Source: Meandrina meandrites
Taxonomy: Eukaryota; Cnidaria; Anthozoa; Scleractinia; Meandrinidae
DNA length: 64,000 nt
NCBI GenBank assembly: GCA_963693305.1
Contig: OY855905.1
Location: 3,328,701 to 3,392,700 of the forward strand
Reading direction: 5' to 3'
Below, in pieces: positions 51,305 to 62,563 of this stretch; the stretch's first letter is position 1; every line of letters starts with the position of its first letter. The notes beneath the pieces are model-generated. The model did not search any database. It was not told where the DNA came from and saw nothing but the letters and a program-made list of their open reading frames with translations. Both the position numbers and the translations under genes were made by a program.

Positions 51305-51496
51305 TTATAGTTTGTTAAATATACAATATTCTACAGTGTCACGATACACACTGTAATACTCAGCAAAGCACGGTTCTTTGGCAGTGATAGCCATCAAAAC
51401 CTCCCTTCCTTTGCTTTGGACAAAAAGCATATGAACAAAACATTTTAACTCTTCACACATTCTGCCAACATCGATCACAAGTGGGCCACAAAAATA
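51305..51496 (-). CDS. Unidentified last-exon candidate
   Basis: After a TATTGACTAG acceptor, 64 codons read YFCGPLVIDVGRMCEELKCF, VHMLFVQSKGREVLMAITAK and EPCFAEYYSVYRDTVEYC to a TAA at 51305. The balanced composition and good acceptor suggest a real exon or a transposon gene fragment. It lies downstream of the stop of gene 3 and so is not part of that protein. I do not recognise the family, and no upstream partner exon was found. Confidence 0.4.
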   Translation of the reverse strand, partial: YFCGPLVIDVGRMCEELKCFVHMLFVQSKGREVLMAITAKEPCFAEYYSVYRDTVEYCIFNKL

Positions 51497-51499
51497 CTA

Positions 51500-52999
51500 G
51501 TCAATATCGAAACTGATGCTATTATCATAGTCTACCCTTAATCAGATCTGTCGCATAGATTTTCTTTAAAGTGTGGTCTTTATTATATTAACATCCCCTC
51601 CCCTCCTACACTGGTTTCCCCAATACACAAAACGTGAAGCAGGCCGTGTTGCCTTGCTAAGCTTGCTTCACGTTATAATGCAAATTAGGCATGTGATTTG
51701 CGAGAAGCAACAGGCTTCAATAGATAGTTCTTATTGTGTCTGTTATGTTTTGGTTTCAGTATTGTCGTGAAAATATTCTGAGCTTTATGCAATTTCGGCG
51801 CTTTTGTAAAATTTAAATGGCTTGCGTAGTTTACATGTGAAGTTATCAAGTAACCATTTCAGATACCGTTACTCGGAAAATAGGCTAGTCTAAATAGTGA
51901 AATATCAGCGGCAAAATCACATTCGAGAACAAAGTTATGGAATAATGATTTCAACATCGTCTCAATGTTTGCTCCTGGTGGCTAATTTGCATTATAATAT
52001 GAAAACTATCAGCTACTATCATGGCATATGCTGTAAATATGAGCCTCCCTATGGGTATTTCCGAAGAAATAGAAGACGCGAAGATCACCGAGGTAAAAAC
52101 GAAGATCTCAAGATTGAAGCGAAGATCTGTAGTTGACAACAATTCGCTTGATCAAATTAAACACTCAGATATAAAGCTGTCAAAACTCGTAAACCCTGCA
52201 GAAAATATCTGTAATTTCTGATTTTTGGCATTTTGACCACATTTCACTGCGATTTTGACAACAGTAGGTTACTGTTACTGCCACGAAACCACGTGAAGCC
52301 ATTGCAAGGCTGAAAACGACAAAAATACTCCATGTCAAAAAAAACGAAGGCTGCAAAAAAAATTGCGAAGAAAACGAAGATCATAGGTACCCATAGAGAG
52401 GCTCAAATATGGCCCATTCCCATCTCCTCTCCGTACAGGAAGTTTTAATTACAGAAATCTTACTAATTATGTATGTTTGATGAAATAAAGCCCTCAAGAT
52501 CAGGTCCAACTAAAAGTTGAAGGTTTAAACTCTCTCTAAGATATCCTTCTTTTTCCATACTGTACACTTATAAGAATAAACAAATGATAACTATACACTT
52601 TTTTTACAGTAAACATGCTATTAACATTAAACTAATAAAATTCGTAGTAAACCCAGTTTTACTGTTGATTTACCGTTAATACTATTAACATTATTTTTGT
52701 TTTTGATATGAACAGGCCCCCTTTCTACTTGGGGGCTCCTTGCCCTACCTCTCTGTTGAGTTTCAACGTGTACCCATGAATGCATGGTCCTCGTTATATA
52801 AAATTTTGTTACATTTTTTTTCGAGAGGCTCAACAAATATGTGATTCCACTGCACATTAAATTATAGTACCATGGCTGTTGTATTTACAAATTTTCTCAA
52901 TTCCCCAACCATAGTATTACATCGTTATTAACCCATGAAAATATGTGAATTCAGAACCTACAATGTTTAGTTCTTAATTTTTATAACCCCCTACATTAT
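51500..52999. other. Intergenic DNA with one inverted-repeat pair
   Basis: GAGCCTCCCTATGGGTAT near 52040 is mirrored by ATAGGTACCCATAGAGAGGC near 52384-52405, with AAACGAAGATC words in between. This suggests a MITE of roughly 370 bp. Nothing else was recognised. Confidence 0.4.
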
Positions 53000-53274
53000 C
53001 TAACAACAATACTTTTTGGCCAAATCACTGCGACCCACCACTCTACTGCTTAAGGCTTTAAATAAAATCTGGTAGGTTGCAGCATCTTCATTGTATTGTC
53101 TCCAATGCATAAGCATTTGGTATGCCTTTTCATACGAGTCTTCATGGTTATCTAAATTGAACTGAGCAAGCTTTGAGTCTTCAACTTTTAACTCGCGGCC
53201 TAGTTTTCTCCAAAATGGACTAACATCTTCTGCTAGTTGATGCAGTTCATCATCTTCAGGTGTGCCTTCTTTGA
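53000..53274 (-). CDS. Death domain, last exon (gene 3)
   Basis: After a TTGTTGTTGCAG acceptor, 91 codons run to a stop at 53000. The death domain is complete: ELHQLAEDVSPFWRKLGREL with the Trp-x-x-Leu core, LAQFNLDNHEDSYEKAYQML, then MHWRQYNEDAATYQILFKAL and DLAKKYCC at the end. The closing Cys-Cys is shared with the gene 1 domain. The exon takes phase 1, which fits the acidic linker upstream. Confidence 0.82.
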
Positions 53275-56200
53275 CTGCAACAACAAATATATTAATGTAT
53301 TTATTATACATCGCAGTCACTATCTTTCTTCTCTTTGGCTAAGAGCCTACAGTTAATTCTGGGAATTAGCGCAACCTACAGATTATATCACTAATCTGCT
53401 AGCAGAATAACTCAATTCTTTTACTTTGAAATGAACATTGTATGATAATACAAGTTCAGATTTTTAGATAGTTGCTTTATTAATTTTTTCCCAATTACTT
53501 TTTTCTTAAATCATCGATACGTAAAAAAAAGACTTTTTCATATATATCTTGTAAGAAACATTTTGCGTTGCCAAGCGATTATTCAAAGTGCAAATACAGA
53601 TCTATGGTCTGGACACATTCCATTGCAAGTACACATGACAAGTACCGTAAATGACCTAATAAACGCCCGGGGCGTCTATTAACTTTTAGGGCTCCTAGGA
53701 GGGGCGTTAAATAGATATGAGGCGTTTATTAGAGAGAGGCGTTCATTTCACTTTAACGTCAACAAAACAAATAAGATGCATAGTATAGTAAGATGGAAAA
53801 TAAAGTTTGTGAGTTAGGAGACTAATGCAATCTGCGCATATGTCGTTCACAGTTTGATATCGATGTCTTCATCGTCATCGGGGCCAACCATGTTGACATC
53901 GTTGGCCTGTTCAATGGTTGAGACGATTCTTGGGAGGGGAGGGGGGAGTGTCTATTAGACACGGGGCGTTTATTAGAGGGGGCGTTTAATACAAACTTTG
54001 TTCCTCAAGGGGGGCGCTTATTAGATACGAGGCGTTTATTTGAGAGTAAGCGTTTCATAGGTCATTTACGGTAACTCTTTCTCAAAAAATAAATTTAAAA
54101 AAATATATTTTTTGGTGCTATGAATTTGTCCTACTACTGTAGTATCATAACATCTTGTATCAAAATAGTTTTTTCCCTGTATTTTATGACAATAAACCAG
54201 CTGGAGATGTGGGTATCATTGCATGATGTCATCTTTTAAAATATTCCATTACATCATCCTATCTATTTTTAAACTGTGATGTCATCTACCTGGCCGATGA
54301 TGTCATCTCCCGGAAGGAGAAAATACCTCATCTCTCAGGGGATTATGATGTCATGAGCACCCCTTACCCCCTTACGCATGCGCCCTGTTTGTGTATCCCA
54401 TGTCTTATACTACTACAGACGCTATCACAAAATATTGTAGGTAAATTTGAATCAGTAGTTTATTATTATCAGCCTTACATTGAACACCTTCTTCTGTGGG
54501 AGGAATGACTAATGAGCTTGCCCCACGTGTACATGTAGTTGTCTGCTGGCTACACTCATCCTCCCTCTCACTGCGCCCTGGATGGAAATAATTTATTGAG
54601 CAATAGAGGGAGTTAGTGCAATGCAAGTAATAATATAAGGCAGGCATGCAGGATGGCCCATGCAACTACGAGGCTGATATCCACAGGGGCCCAGCACAGT
54701 AATAATAGTTTAAAGAAAAGTAACTATGAAGCTAAACTGAACTTTCATGATGGGTTGGGGGAGGAAGGGGGGGGGGGGGGGGGGGGGGCAACCCAAACAA
54801 ATCTTCCATGGGAGTGGTATGGATAATTTTATTTTCTGAAGCAGGTACAAATTGCCGACTTGGGCAATGCATTTCATGATGATCAGGGGTTTCAATAAAA
54901 TTTGAAGTAGGCAGCTGGTAGAATAGAGCAGCTGACTGCATCAACAAGGTTTGAAAAGATCTTTCTCTAGGTCACTTCATTTAAGGGGAAAAAGTAGCCG
55001 ACTTCTCTGAGCAAAGTAGCCAACACTTCTTGTCGGCCGCTGCTGCTTATTGACAGCAATGCATGATTAATCAAGATTTCTCGACATGGGGAAGGATCCT
55101 TGTGAACTGAATGAATAATCTCTTGCAAATTGGTAATTATTGTAAATACTACATACTGGCATCAAAAATCAGCTTGTGATTCCAAAAAAAACCTATGACC
55201 TTGGGTCATGGATTAGGCAGTGCTCGACACTAACTTTTTTGGGTACTAGGCAATGGGCTAGTGAGTAACGAAAATCACTAGCCCACAAGGAAAAGCCACT
55301 AGCCCATCCCCCCCCCCCCCCCCCCCAAAAAAAAAAAAAATCCAGAAAAAAGTCCACTTAGGAATTAGGCCTCCTTTCCGGTCTCCCCCTCCCCTGGCAC
55401 ACCCTTTCCTTTCTCCAGTGACACTTAGTAAGAAAAGGCTAATGTATATTAAAAGAAATAAAAAAAGAACACTTTCTCTGTTGTCTTTGTTTTCTTTATT
55501 AATAGGCAGGGACAAAAGTCGGACCGGATCAACTCGGATCGCTGATTTGAATAAGAATAGCACTATTGTGCATTTCCTCGTTCTTGAATAGGTGCTATTC
55601 TTATTCAAATCAGCGATCCGAGTTGATCCGGTCCGACTTTTGTCCCTGCCTTTTATTAATATAAAAGTCATCTTTATACTCACTAGAGATGAACACAGTC
55701 TCAAGTCTATGACGCAATGTTTTCTGTTGAAACTTTTAAATAATCAACAATTCAATAACTTAAGCAGTGACTTCATTGAAGTACTAAAGTTCATGGCAAC
55801 TGCCAACATGTTGTGTACACTACAAGAGTGATTCGTAATGTGACATTTTCAAAGTCTTCAGTTGCATGAACAGTGAGTCTACTCTGGAACTTTCATGACT
55901 TTTTATGGAATCCAAACGGAAATTTTCTGTTCCTGTGACAAAGGCTGAGGTCGGGTTTGCTAGTCACTCAGCACTATTGATAGAGTCCAAACACGTTCCA
56001 CAATACATTTTACCTTCAGTGAACTTCAGCCACGGATAAGTTTGTTTCCAACTTGGTTGAAAAATTCTACTGCATTTCTGTTTCTCTTCGTGGGGTGTCT
56101 TGCCTTCTGTTGAAGAATACGACTCTGGCTGGGGATTATGAGCCGCAGAAGGACGTTTTCTCGAAGACTGTGGTGTGTTGAAATAGCTTGAAATCCTTTT

Positions 56201-59200
56201 CATTGCAGAGAGACTGTAACAGGTCGGGAGTGACTATTCTGCACTCAGTTGATGTTGTGAGACAATAGCGAGACACCTCATGACATTTTTATACCACGTA
56301 ACACTCAGTTCATGTAGTGAATACAAAACAGCACTTCTTTTAGCCTATTTAGCACTGCGGTTAGCCTACTATACACTTCGGTTAGCCTACTATGCACTCC
56401 GGTTAGCCTACTAGCACTCCGTTTAGCCTAAAAAGAACTCCGGTTAGCCTACGTTAGCTTAGTTTGCTTGCGGTTAGCTTTATATTAAGGTTAGGATATA
56501 TACCCAAAATTTTACGAATTGATGCAGCTGGTCGTCGGTGGTCTAGTGGATAGCGTTCCCGCGCGGTAATCCGACGGCCCGGGTTCAAATCCTACTGTTG
56601 ACACTTTTTTTAACTTGAAAAAAAATGTTAAGTGTGATTTATACTTCATGTATGAAAAAATGAGAAGTCTCACAACATCAACTGAGTGCTGAATAGTCAC
56701 TCCCGTAACAGGTCGCGCACGAAAAAATCAAAGATGGCGGACCAAGGGTGGCTCTATCCCAGGTCCTTTTTGAGCGACATGGAAGCGAGGATGAAAGGCC
56801 TTTTCCAAGATGGCGTCCGGTTTACAAGTCGAACTACGATTCCGCACTGATATGGATTGCAAGTCCTCTGGTTTAAATTACTCAAGCTATGGAAAATAGC
56901 TCCTGATGAAGCTTTCTAAAATAACTTTGCAAGTTTTAGAGTTTTAGTAAATTTATTTTTTCATGAAACTTACTAGTCTTGGGGCTAGTAGGAGCGTATT
57001 TTTACTAGCCCAGCCTGAAGTTTTACTAGCCCTGGGCTAGTGTACTAGCGTTAGTGTCGAGCACTGTTAGGTTTCTTACTTTAGACCCAGTCCACCCCTT
57101 TAGAATTGCCATAATGGGGGACCCACATTGCCCTGACATTTCCAAGGTTATTTTCTGAAGCCCACCACCCCTCCCCCCCAATACTTCTTGGAAATTCAAA
57201 TTCTTTTTTACTTGAAAAATGGCAAAATAGATGTAACCAAGTGTAACAGTATTTTGTAAAATATAGGATAACCATGTTTTATTTTTCTTGATAAGCAATC
57301 TGTTGCAATTTTTGTGTTAATCATATCTATAATTCTATTATTCTGGATTTTGATTTGTTCTGCACTCGCCTATTTGTTGCGTCATTGGCGTACAATCACA
57401 TGGGTACTTCAAATTGGATACCTGTAACTGGAGACCTACGCCATTCATGCGTCAATCACATGCACTTGGATGGGTTTTTCTTGCTGTTTTCCTTCTGTTT
57501 GTAAAACTGATTGAATATACCTTTGACTTTTTCACTCACAAGAGGACTCTCAAAGACATCTTTACCTCAAAATTAAAGCTACTGATACGATTACTTAGTA
57601 ATTGGACCTTGTGTCATACAATTCAAGGAGTAAAGAGAAATAAATTGTACATGAGTCAGGGACAAAGAAAAATACTAAGTTCCCAGATGGGAATTGAACC
57701 CATAGCCTCCCAGATACCGGTTGGGCACTCCTAAATTCAAATTGGCCTTGGGCAGCGTGCTCAGCCAATTTGAAATTTTTCGCACAATAATTAACTCCCT
57801 GAATTGTACATCCACTCAGTCCAATTGCTATTACAAATACAAAATAGACATGGTTATCAAATAGGAAACATCAACCACCTCCTCCTCTTCCCTCCTTCAC
57901 TGAACATTCCCCCCCCCCCCCCACCCCTAAGTGGAAATGTCTATGTAGGGACCACCCTACATAGAAGATGTCTTTGAGAGTCCTCTTGTGAGTGAAAAAG
58001 TCAAAGGTATATTCAATCAGTTTTACAAACAGAAGGAAAACTAAGTGGCTGTGCTCATTTCTTTTATTGTTAATTTTTCTCCTTGTATGTATTTATCTAT
58101 TGTAAACATTTCTGGGCACGAATAAAGATTGTTGTTGTTGTTGTTACCCATGGTTGGAAACATGTTTCCAGAAACACTGGTAGCACGCACATGTTTCCCC
58201 AACCTTTCCCAGTTTTGCCACACGGGAAGCATTGTCTTCAGCATCAATTTTGTTTCCAAAAAGCAAAATTTGCTTCTGCTACATGGCAGAAACATTTCGT
58301 GTTTCCGCGTGGCATGGAAGCATGGCAAAACGAGGAAACAGTTATGGAAACAAGTTTCTGGAAACATGTTTCCTTGTTTTGCCAGGCCTTATAGCTCAAG
58401 TACTGAAAATATGAACAGTACTCCAAGTATAGAAAGATGATTTCATGAACTTGAACTTGAATCTTCAAGGGAACCTGAAAAAGCTTCCAAATAAATGGGG
58501 TTCGAGTTATTGAGGGTAAAATTAGTAAGAAAATGACCTGGAGGGGAATGACCTTGTAAAGGATTGGGTTAGCAGGAGGTTTGAGTTTTTTAAGCTCTAG
58601 CTATTGGATTAAACTGCACTTGATGTACCTTTTGGTGCTGTTTGAGATGATGGACTGCTGATTGCAATTCCACTTTCACCAGAACTGGTTAATCCTGAAG
58701 TGTTAGGCTGTTCATTGTCAGATGTTTCATCCATCTCCTCCTCTGATACACCAGACTCTTCATTAACATCATTTCCATCTTCATCTGGTTCAGGTGGATA
58801 TACTGCATTTTTGGCAAAGCAAAAAAAAAGGCTATTATCAGAATCATCATAAATAGCATCTTTATAATAAATTTTCCATTCCCTCTCTGGCAGATTTTGT
58901 CTTACAGTAGGACCCTGCTACATCAAATGCCCAAGGGAGAAGAAAAATTGTCCAAAATTATGTAGTAGGGAATTCAAATTTAGGGGGTTGACATACAGTC
59001 ATTTTTCAAGATCTTACGTAACTGTAAAACTACAGCGTAAAAAAAATACAACTGTAACGGATAGCAACGTTTGCATGGTCTCTTTTACATAAGTTCTGGA
59101 ACATTATAAAATAATTAGAAAAGGTTGGAAGACAACTACATAAGTCCATTTGAAAGGAACCGACAATACTTCCTGAAATATATATGCTCAATGTGTAGTA

Positions 59201-62200
59201 CAATTGAAGGGCTTGGAGCAAAAAGGGCATATAAGTGAATTTGTCTAAACTTGAACATTGTCAAAACAACTCCAAATTTTGCATGCGAGTTTGTTGATGT
59301 GTGTAAAACATTGCCCTGTATTTTTTCTGCTGTTTTTTTTTGCTTCGTTTCCGAGAAATTACGCATGCAAAAACCAGGGCTTTTGCTAAGGAATACACAA
59401 AGGAAACCTTTTGTTTCTCAGAATGATGAAATTAGTGAAGATTAACCGGATACTGTTTTAACCCTAGCCCTACCCCTAAACAAAAACACCAACCTTTAAC
59501 CTAAACGCTAAGCCTTACCCTTAGCCTCCTACGCAGACGTTCTGGCTCGTCATGCAATTTTTTCTCCCCAATGAACATCTGCTGAAATGAGCAGGTATTC
59601 ACGTAGACCAATCTCAGCGCACTTCCAATTCCTGGAAGTGACCTTGAGAGGTGACCTTTAGAAATTATTTTGCAAGTGAAGTACTAGCGAGTGTGTGTCT
59701 GTGTAAGATTTAGATTCTTATCAGTTGCTCCTTTAAGGTATCAGCACCGGCTAAAATATGCCTCTTTTGAAAAATAAAATAAAATATCTCTTCTGTATTT
59801 GTGCTATCTTTTATACCTTAATATGATTGTGTATACATTGAAACGTACAAAAATGTCATTTTTTTTACATATGGACACCCTACTGCGCTTGGCTGGTTAA
59901 TTATTAATAGCTGCAATATTGTGAAATTTGCTTTTTTCTCTCTAGATATTTGGAAATACAGCAAAATTAAATTGGAATTGTCTTTATTGCCACAAAACGC
60001 ACTGACGTAGTTTCAGCCCCATCCTCAAGTGAAAAATTTCTAATAAAAAAGACCAGCATCACATTTGTAGCTTTTGAGTTCTTGTCAGAATTTTTTAATA
60101 ACAGATATGACTGGGGCTGAAACTACGATCGTTCATCTGCATGCAAAGAGTCTCCCTGCCAAATATTTTGTCCATCAGCCAAATATTTTTAGAAAAAAAT
60201 CATTTTTTCTGACTGCAGCTAATACTGTTTTGCCAAAAATGTCACCAATAAGTCTAAGATTCAACGATAAATCCTGTAAAATCCGTGTTCATAGCCACTC
60301 GTGTTCGATGCCGCCATGTTGGATCGATTTCCGCTGTTTAAAAAGCTTGCAGGCCTCAAAAACCATGTTTGTTTATCTGTTGCTAGGGCGACACTAGGCC
60401 CAGACTTCCGGTTTCTCCAAAATTGGTTTTCGAGGACTAGGTACTAGTTTTCAAAACAAATATGGCGTCCAGAAGCAAACAGTGTTCGAATACATCAAAA
60501 CAACCCCACAAATCAGCCACCAGGACCCAAAAATCGCCGAGAAGTACCGAAAAATGGATAAAGACCCTAACAACCGACCCAGTTCCCCACTCAAAAATAC
60601 CATTCACTTCCGGTAAAGGAACAAATTTTATCGTCATCGTTCTCGTTTCCTTGCGCGTATTTTGTCCCAAATTCTGTGTTTATGTAAAATAGGAGTACTT
60701 AGAAACATGTCAGAGAAAAAAAGAGAGTAAACAAAAATCCTAAAATTTTGCCGGTGCTGATACCTTAAATTACAGTCATGCTAGCAGAAACCCAAAAGTG
60801 TTGAAACCTGTAACTCCCTATGATTTGTCTTGTAGAAAGCGTTTACACATTCATGTTTCTGAATATGGTACTTGGCAAAACTGTAATTTAGAACTGAAGT
60901 GGTGGGAATAGTGACCTCTTAACATTTACCTACATAAAGAGACACATTACGCAAAAAGTTGGACAGGGCAATACAAGAGTTCTTCTAAACAAGAAGTTTG
61001 TCTCTGAGAGGTCTGCTTTAATATTGTCATTTGCTAAACTGGAGAACTGTAGAGAAATCCTTGATCCGTAACTGCAAGCTGGAAGTGCTCTTATAGAAGC
61101 CAAGTTAATCGACTTGAACTGGACCGACAGCCAATGTTCCCTAGTAGAGTAGTTTATTATATGGCACTCATTTTAGATAACAAAAATTGGAATTTGCCGG
61201 CTACCAAGAACAAAAAATACACCGCCTACGACCGCTGGCAAAATCCTGACCAAGAAGAAACCAATCACAACGCTCGGATTTACCTCGAGACTACCTTGCC
61301 ATATGACAATGGATAATATTACTCATTTTAACCAATGGTCACCACTACTTTTGTTGCCCATTATCGGTCACGTTCTCATCATATAAATCCTCTAGCCTAT
61401 GACATATTCCTACCTGAAAACATGCTCTGCATCTTTTTCACAAGGGTGGCACACTGCTTCTCCCAGCTGTACTTCTCCTTGTACCTCTCACAAAGAAATT
61501 TTGCCTCATCCTGTCGAACTTTTATGCCTTTCCATGCTTCCTTGATTTTCTTGGCCCAGTCAGCCTCTGAATCTACTATGCATTGGGAACCTAGAGGCAC
61601 TTCCCTCAAAGCTTCTGCGATGCCTGAATTGCTTGTCACGAGAATGGGAAGATCTGCTGATAAAGCTTCCAAAGCCACTAACCCAAAAGCTTCTGTTCCT
61701 GATGGCATAAGGAGAAGATCTGCTTCAGAAAGGAAGTTAGCCAACTGTTTCCTGTCTTTGTAAAAGCGTCTCACAATCAGTTGACTGCGGGGTATGCCAT
61801 GACTGCATAATTTTGTAGCCAACTCCTCTTGCCTTCCATTAGGAGCACCAACAACTATAAGACAGTAAGTTGAGTCATCCAGGGCAGCTACAGCTTTCGC
61901 GGCGACATCAAACCCTTTGAGTTTGAAGTCTTCATCATCCCCTCGACCAAAGATTAAGAGAGTACATGTCTTTCTTGCTTGGAAATGCTTGCGTACATTA
62001 CAAAATTCATCAAAAATGCCTGGTGTTAGATTAAATATTTCTTTTCCAGAAAACCTGAGGCTAGAAGATAAACTATCCTCAAGCTTAGGTCCAATGGTTA
62101 TTACCATGTCTGCTTTTTCACATAGTTTCACTTGGTCTTCATGTTCTCCCTGACCAGCAGAAATGGCACCTGGCAAGTTCTTGCACATTCCCATTTCTTC

Positions 62201-62563
62201 TGCATTTGTATGGACCATATGTATCCACTTACAGCCAAGTGCCTTTCTTATTGCCTGTCCCTGCCATCCAAGTTTAATATCATGGCCAATGATAAAGTCT
62301 GTAGTAAACCCATCTGGTGGATGTCCCAACCAATCAACTGGATCACGGCGCACATATTCTTCAGGTTCAACAATGTTGATGTGATATTTTTCGGCATCCT
62401 CCTTATCCTCTCGACTACACTTTGGTATAAAAAGACCAACCTTTAAATTAGGCTGCTGGCCATGGGCTAGGTGAATCGCCAGCTGTCTAGTTAAGGTGGA
62501 AAGGGCACCACCCTTTGCTGACTGAGTCCATTCTTCTGCCAGAAAGGTAACTTGTATTACCAT
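53000..62563 (-). CDS. Glycosyltransferase gene 3: GT4 domain, acidic linker, death domain
   Basis: Minus-strand exons: 61414-62563 (GT4), 58629-58802 (acidic linker) and 53000-53274 (death domain, stop). Every intron is phase 1. The joined protein would be about 530 residues with no signal peptide or membrane span, so it is probably cytosolic or nuclear. It is the simplest version of the family. Exons equal to the basic linkers of gene 1 were not found; where they would lie, the intron is occupied by a TTAA-flanked element at 59737-60764. The death-domain exon is separated from the linker by 5.3 kb holding a hAT-like element and several MITEs. Linking the exons is inference from strand, phase and the layout of gene 1. 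Confidence 0.7.
53645..54071. mobile_element. Mariner-like MITE with CCGTAAATGACC ends and TA duplication
   Basis: CCGTAAATGACC at 53645 is mirrored by GGTCATTTACGG ending at 54071, with TA on both sides. The interior is built of GGCGTTTATTAGA/AATAAACGCC words repeated in both orientations. It lies in the intron upstream of the death-domain exon of gene 3. Confidence 0.8.
54160..54350. repeat. Loose repeat of GATGATGTCAT words
   Basis: ATGATGTCAT occurs four to five times at irregular spacing. It holds no gene. Confidence 0.5.
54764..54790. repeat. Poly-G tract
   Basis: An almost pure G run. Similar homopolymer G/C tracts at about 8047, 42560, 55308 and 57908 lie inside other repeats. Confidence 0.85.
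55505..55650. repeat. Perfect palindrome of about 146 bp
   Basis: GGCAGGGACAAAAGTCGGAC on the left is exactly mirrored by GTCCGACTTTTGTCCCTGCC on the right. The arms, about 60 bp, continue through GGATCAACTCGGATCGC and meet around a short AT-rich loop. It is likely a hairpin MITE. Confidence 0.8.
55964..56203 (-). pseudogene. hAT-type transposase N-terminus (TTF/BED-like zinc-finger fragment)
   Basis: The frame starts MKRISSYFNTPQSSRKRPSA and reaches IFQPSWKQTYPWLKFTEGKM followed by YCGTC. The Trp-Lys, Pro-Trp-Leu and Cys-x-x-Cys spacing is that of TTF/BED-type fingers at the front of hAT transposases and of host genes derived from them. The frame stops 7-8 residues after the first Cys pair, so the finger and catalytic core are missing. 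Its start codon lies 12 bp from a target duplication of the nested element. Confidence 0.55.
56335..56458. repeat. Minisatellite with CACTCCGGTTAGCCTACTA units
   Basis: About five imperfect units of 20-22 bp, all containing GGTTAGCCTA. Confidence 0.8.
56531..56602 (+). repeat. tRNA-derived SINE-like sequence
   Basis: An A box (TGGTCTAGTGG) and B box (GGGTTCAAATCC) at tRNA spacing are followed by a T run. The acceptor ends pair poorly and the anticodon arm is not well formed. It is a tRNA-derived repeat rather than a gene. Confidence 0.5.
57489..58041. mobile_element. Inverted-repeat element containing a tRNA-like segment
   Basis: The left arm (about 57489-57563, with GAATATACCTTTGACTTT) and right arm (about 57966-58041, with AAAGTCAAAGGTATATTC) are nearly perfect complements of about 75 bp. 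Between them, 57683-57725 on the minus strand holds GGGTTCAATTCCC, a tRNA B box and T arm. Confidence 0.65.
58128..58390. repeat. Repeat of GGAAACATGTTTCC palindromes after a (GTT)n run
   Basis: Words GGAAACATGTTTCC, GGAAACA and TGTTTCC recur in both orientations, framed by TTGTTGTTGTTG and TTTTGCCAGGCC. It is hairpin-prone low-complexity DNA with no gene. Confidence 0.6.
58629..58802 (-). CDS. Acidic linker exon (gene 3)
   Basis: This 174-bp phase 1-1 exon lies between an AAAATGCAG acceptor and a GTACATC donor. It encodes VYPPEPDEDGNDVNEESG, VSEEEMDETSDNEQPNTSG and a Ser-rich tail ending SSPSSQTAPK. It is disordered in character and corresponds in position to the Asp-rich exon of gene 1. 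Confidence 0.6.
59737..60764. mobile_element. TTAA-flanked element with GGTATCAGCACCGG ends
   Basis: GGTATCAGCACCGG at 59737 is mirrored by CCGGTGCTGATACC ending at 60764, and TTAA lies outside both ends (59733-59736, 60765-60768). At 1.03 kb it is a non-autonomous element with a piggyBac-type target site. Its right edge coincides with the point where similarity to gene 1 intron DNA begins. Confidence 0.8.

Larger units (their letters stand above)
56226..56704. mobile_element. MULE-like element carrying a tRNA-like unit and a minisatellite
   Basis: GGGAGTGACTATTC at 56226 is mirrored by GAATAGTCACTCCC ending at 56704, with arms continuing for about 45 bp through CACTCAGTTGATGTTGTGAG. The duplicated target GTAACAGGTC (56216-56225, 56705-56714) is 9-10 bp, which suggests a Mutator-like element. 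It contains a minisatellite and a tRNA-derived segment. Confidence 0.7.
55218..57066. mobile_element. Degenerate hAT-like transposon with CAGTGCTCGACACTAAC ends
   Basis: CAGTGCTCGACACTAAC at 55218 is mirrored by GTTAGTGTCGAGCACTG ending at 57066. TTAGG lies outside both ends (55213-55217, 57067-57071), a likely 5-bp target duplication. Subterminal ACTAGCCC/GGGCTAGT words are mirrored. Inside, the minus strand encodes the N-terminal zinc-finger part of a hAT-type transposase (55964-56203), which supports the class. The element is broken by a palindrome at 55505-55650 and a nested element at 56226-56704. Confidence 0.7.

Noticed and set aside
60462..60692. Frame starting MASRSKQCSNTSKQ in the TTAA-flanked element
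   Set aside because: It has no transposase or other domain, and the element looks non-autonomous. It starts at an ATGGCG word that is common in these repeats.
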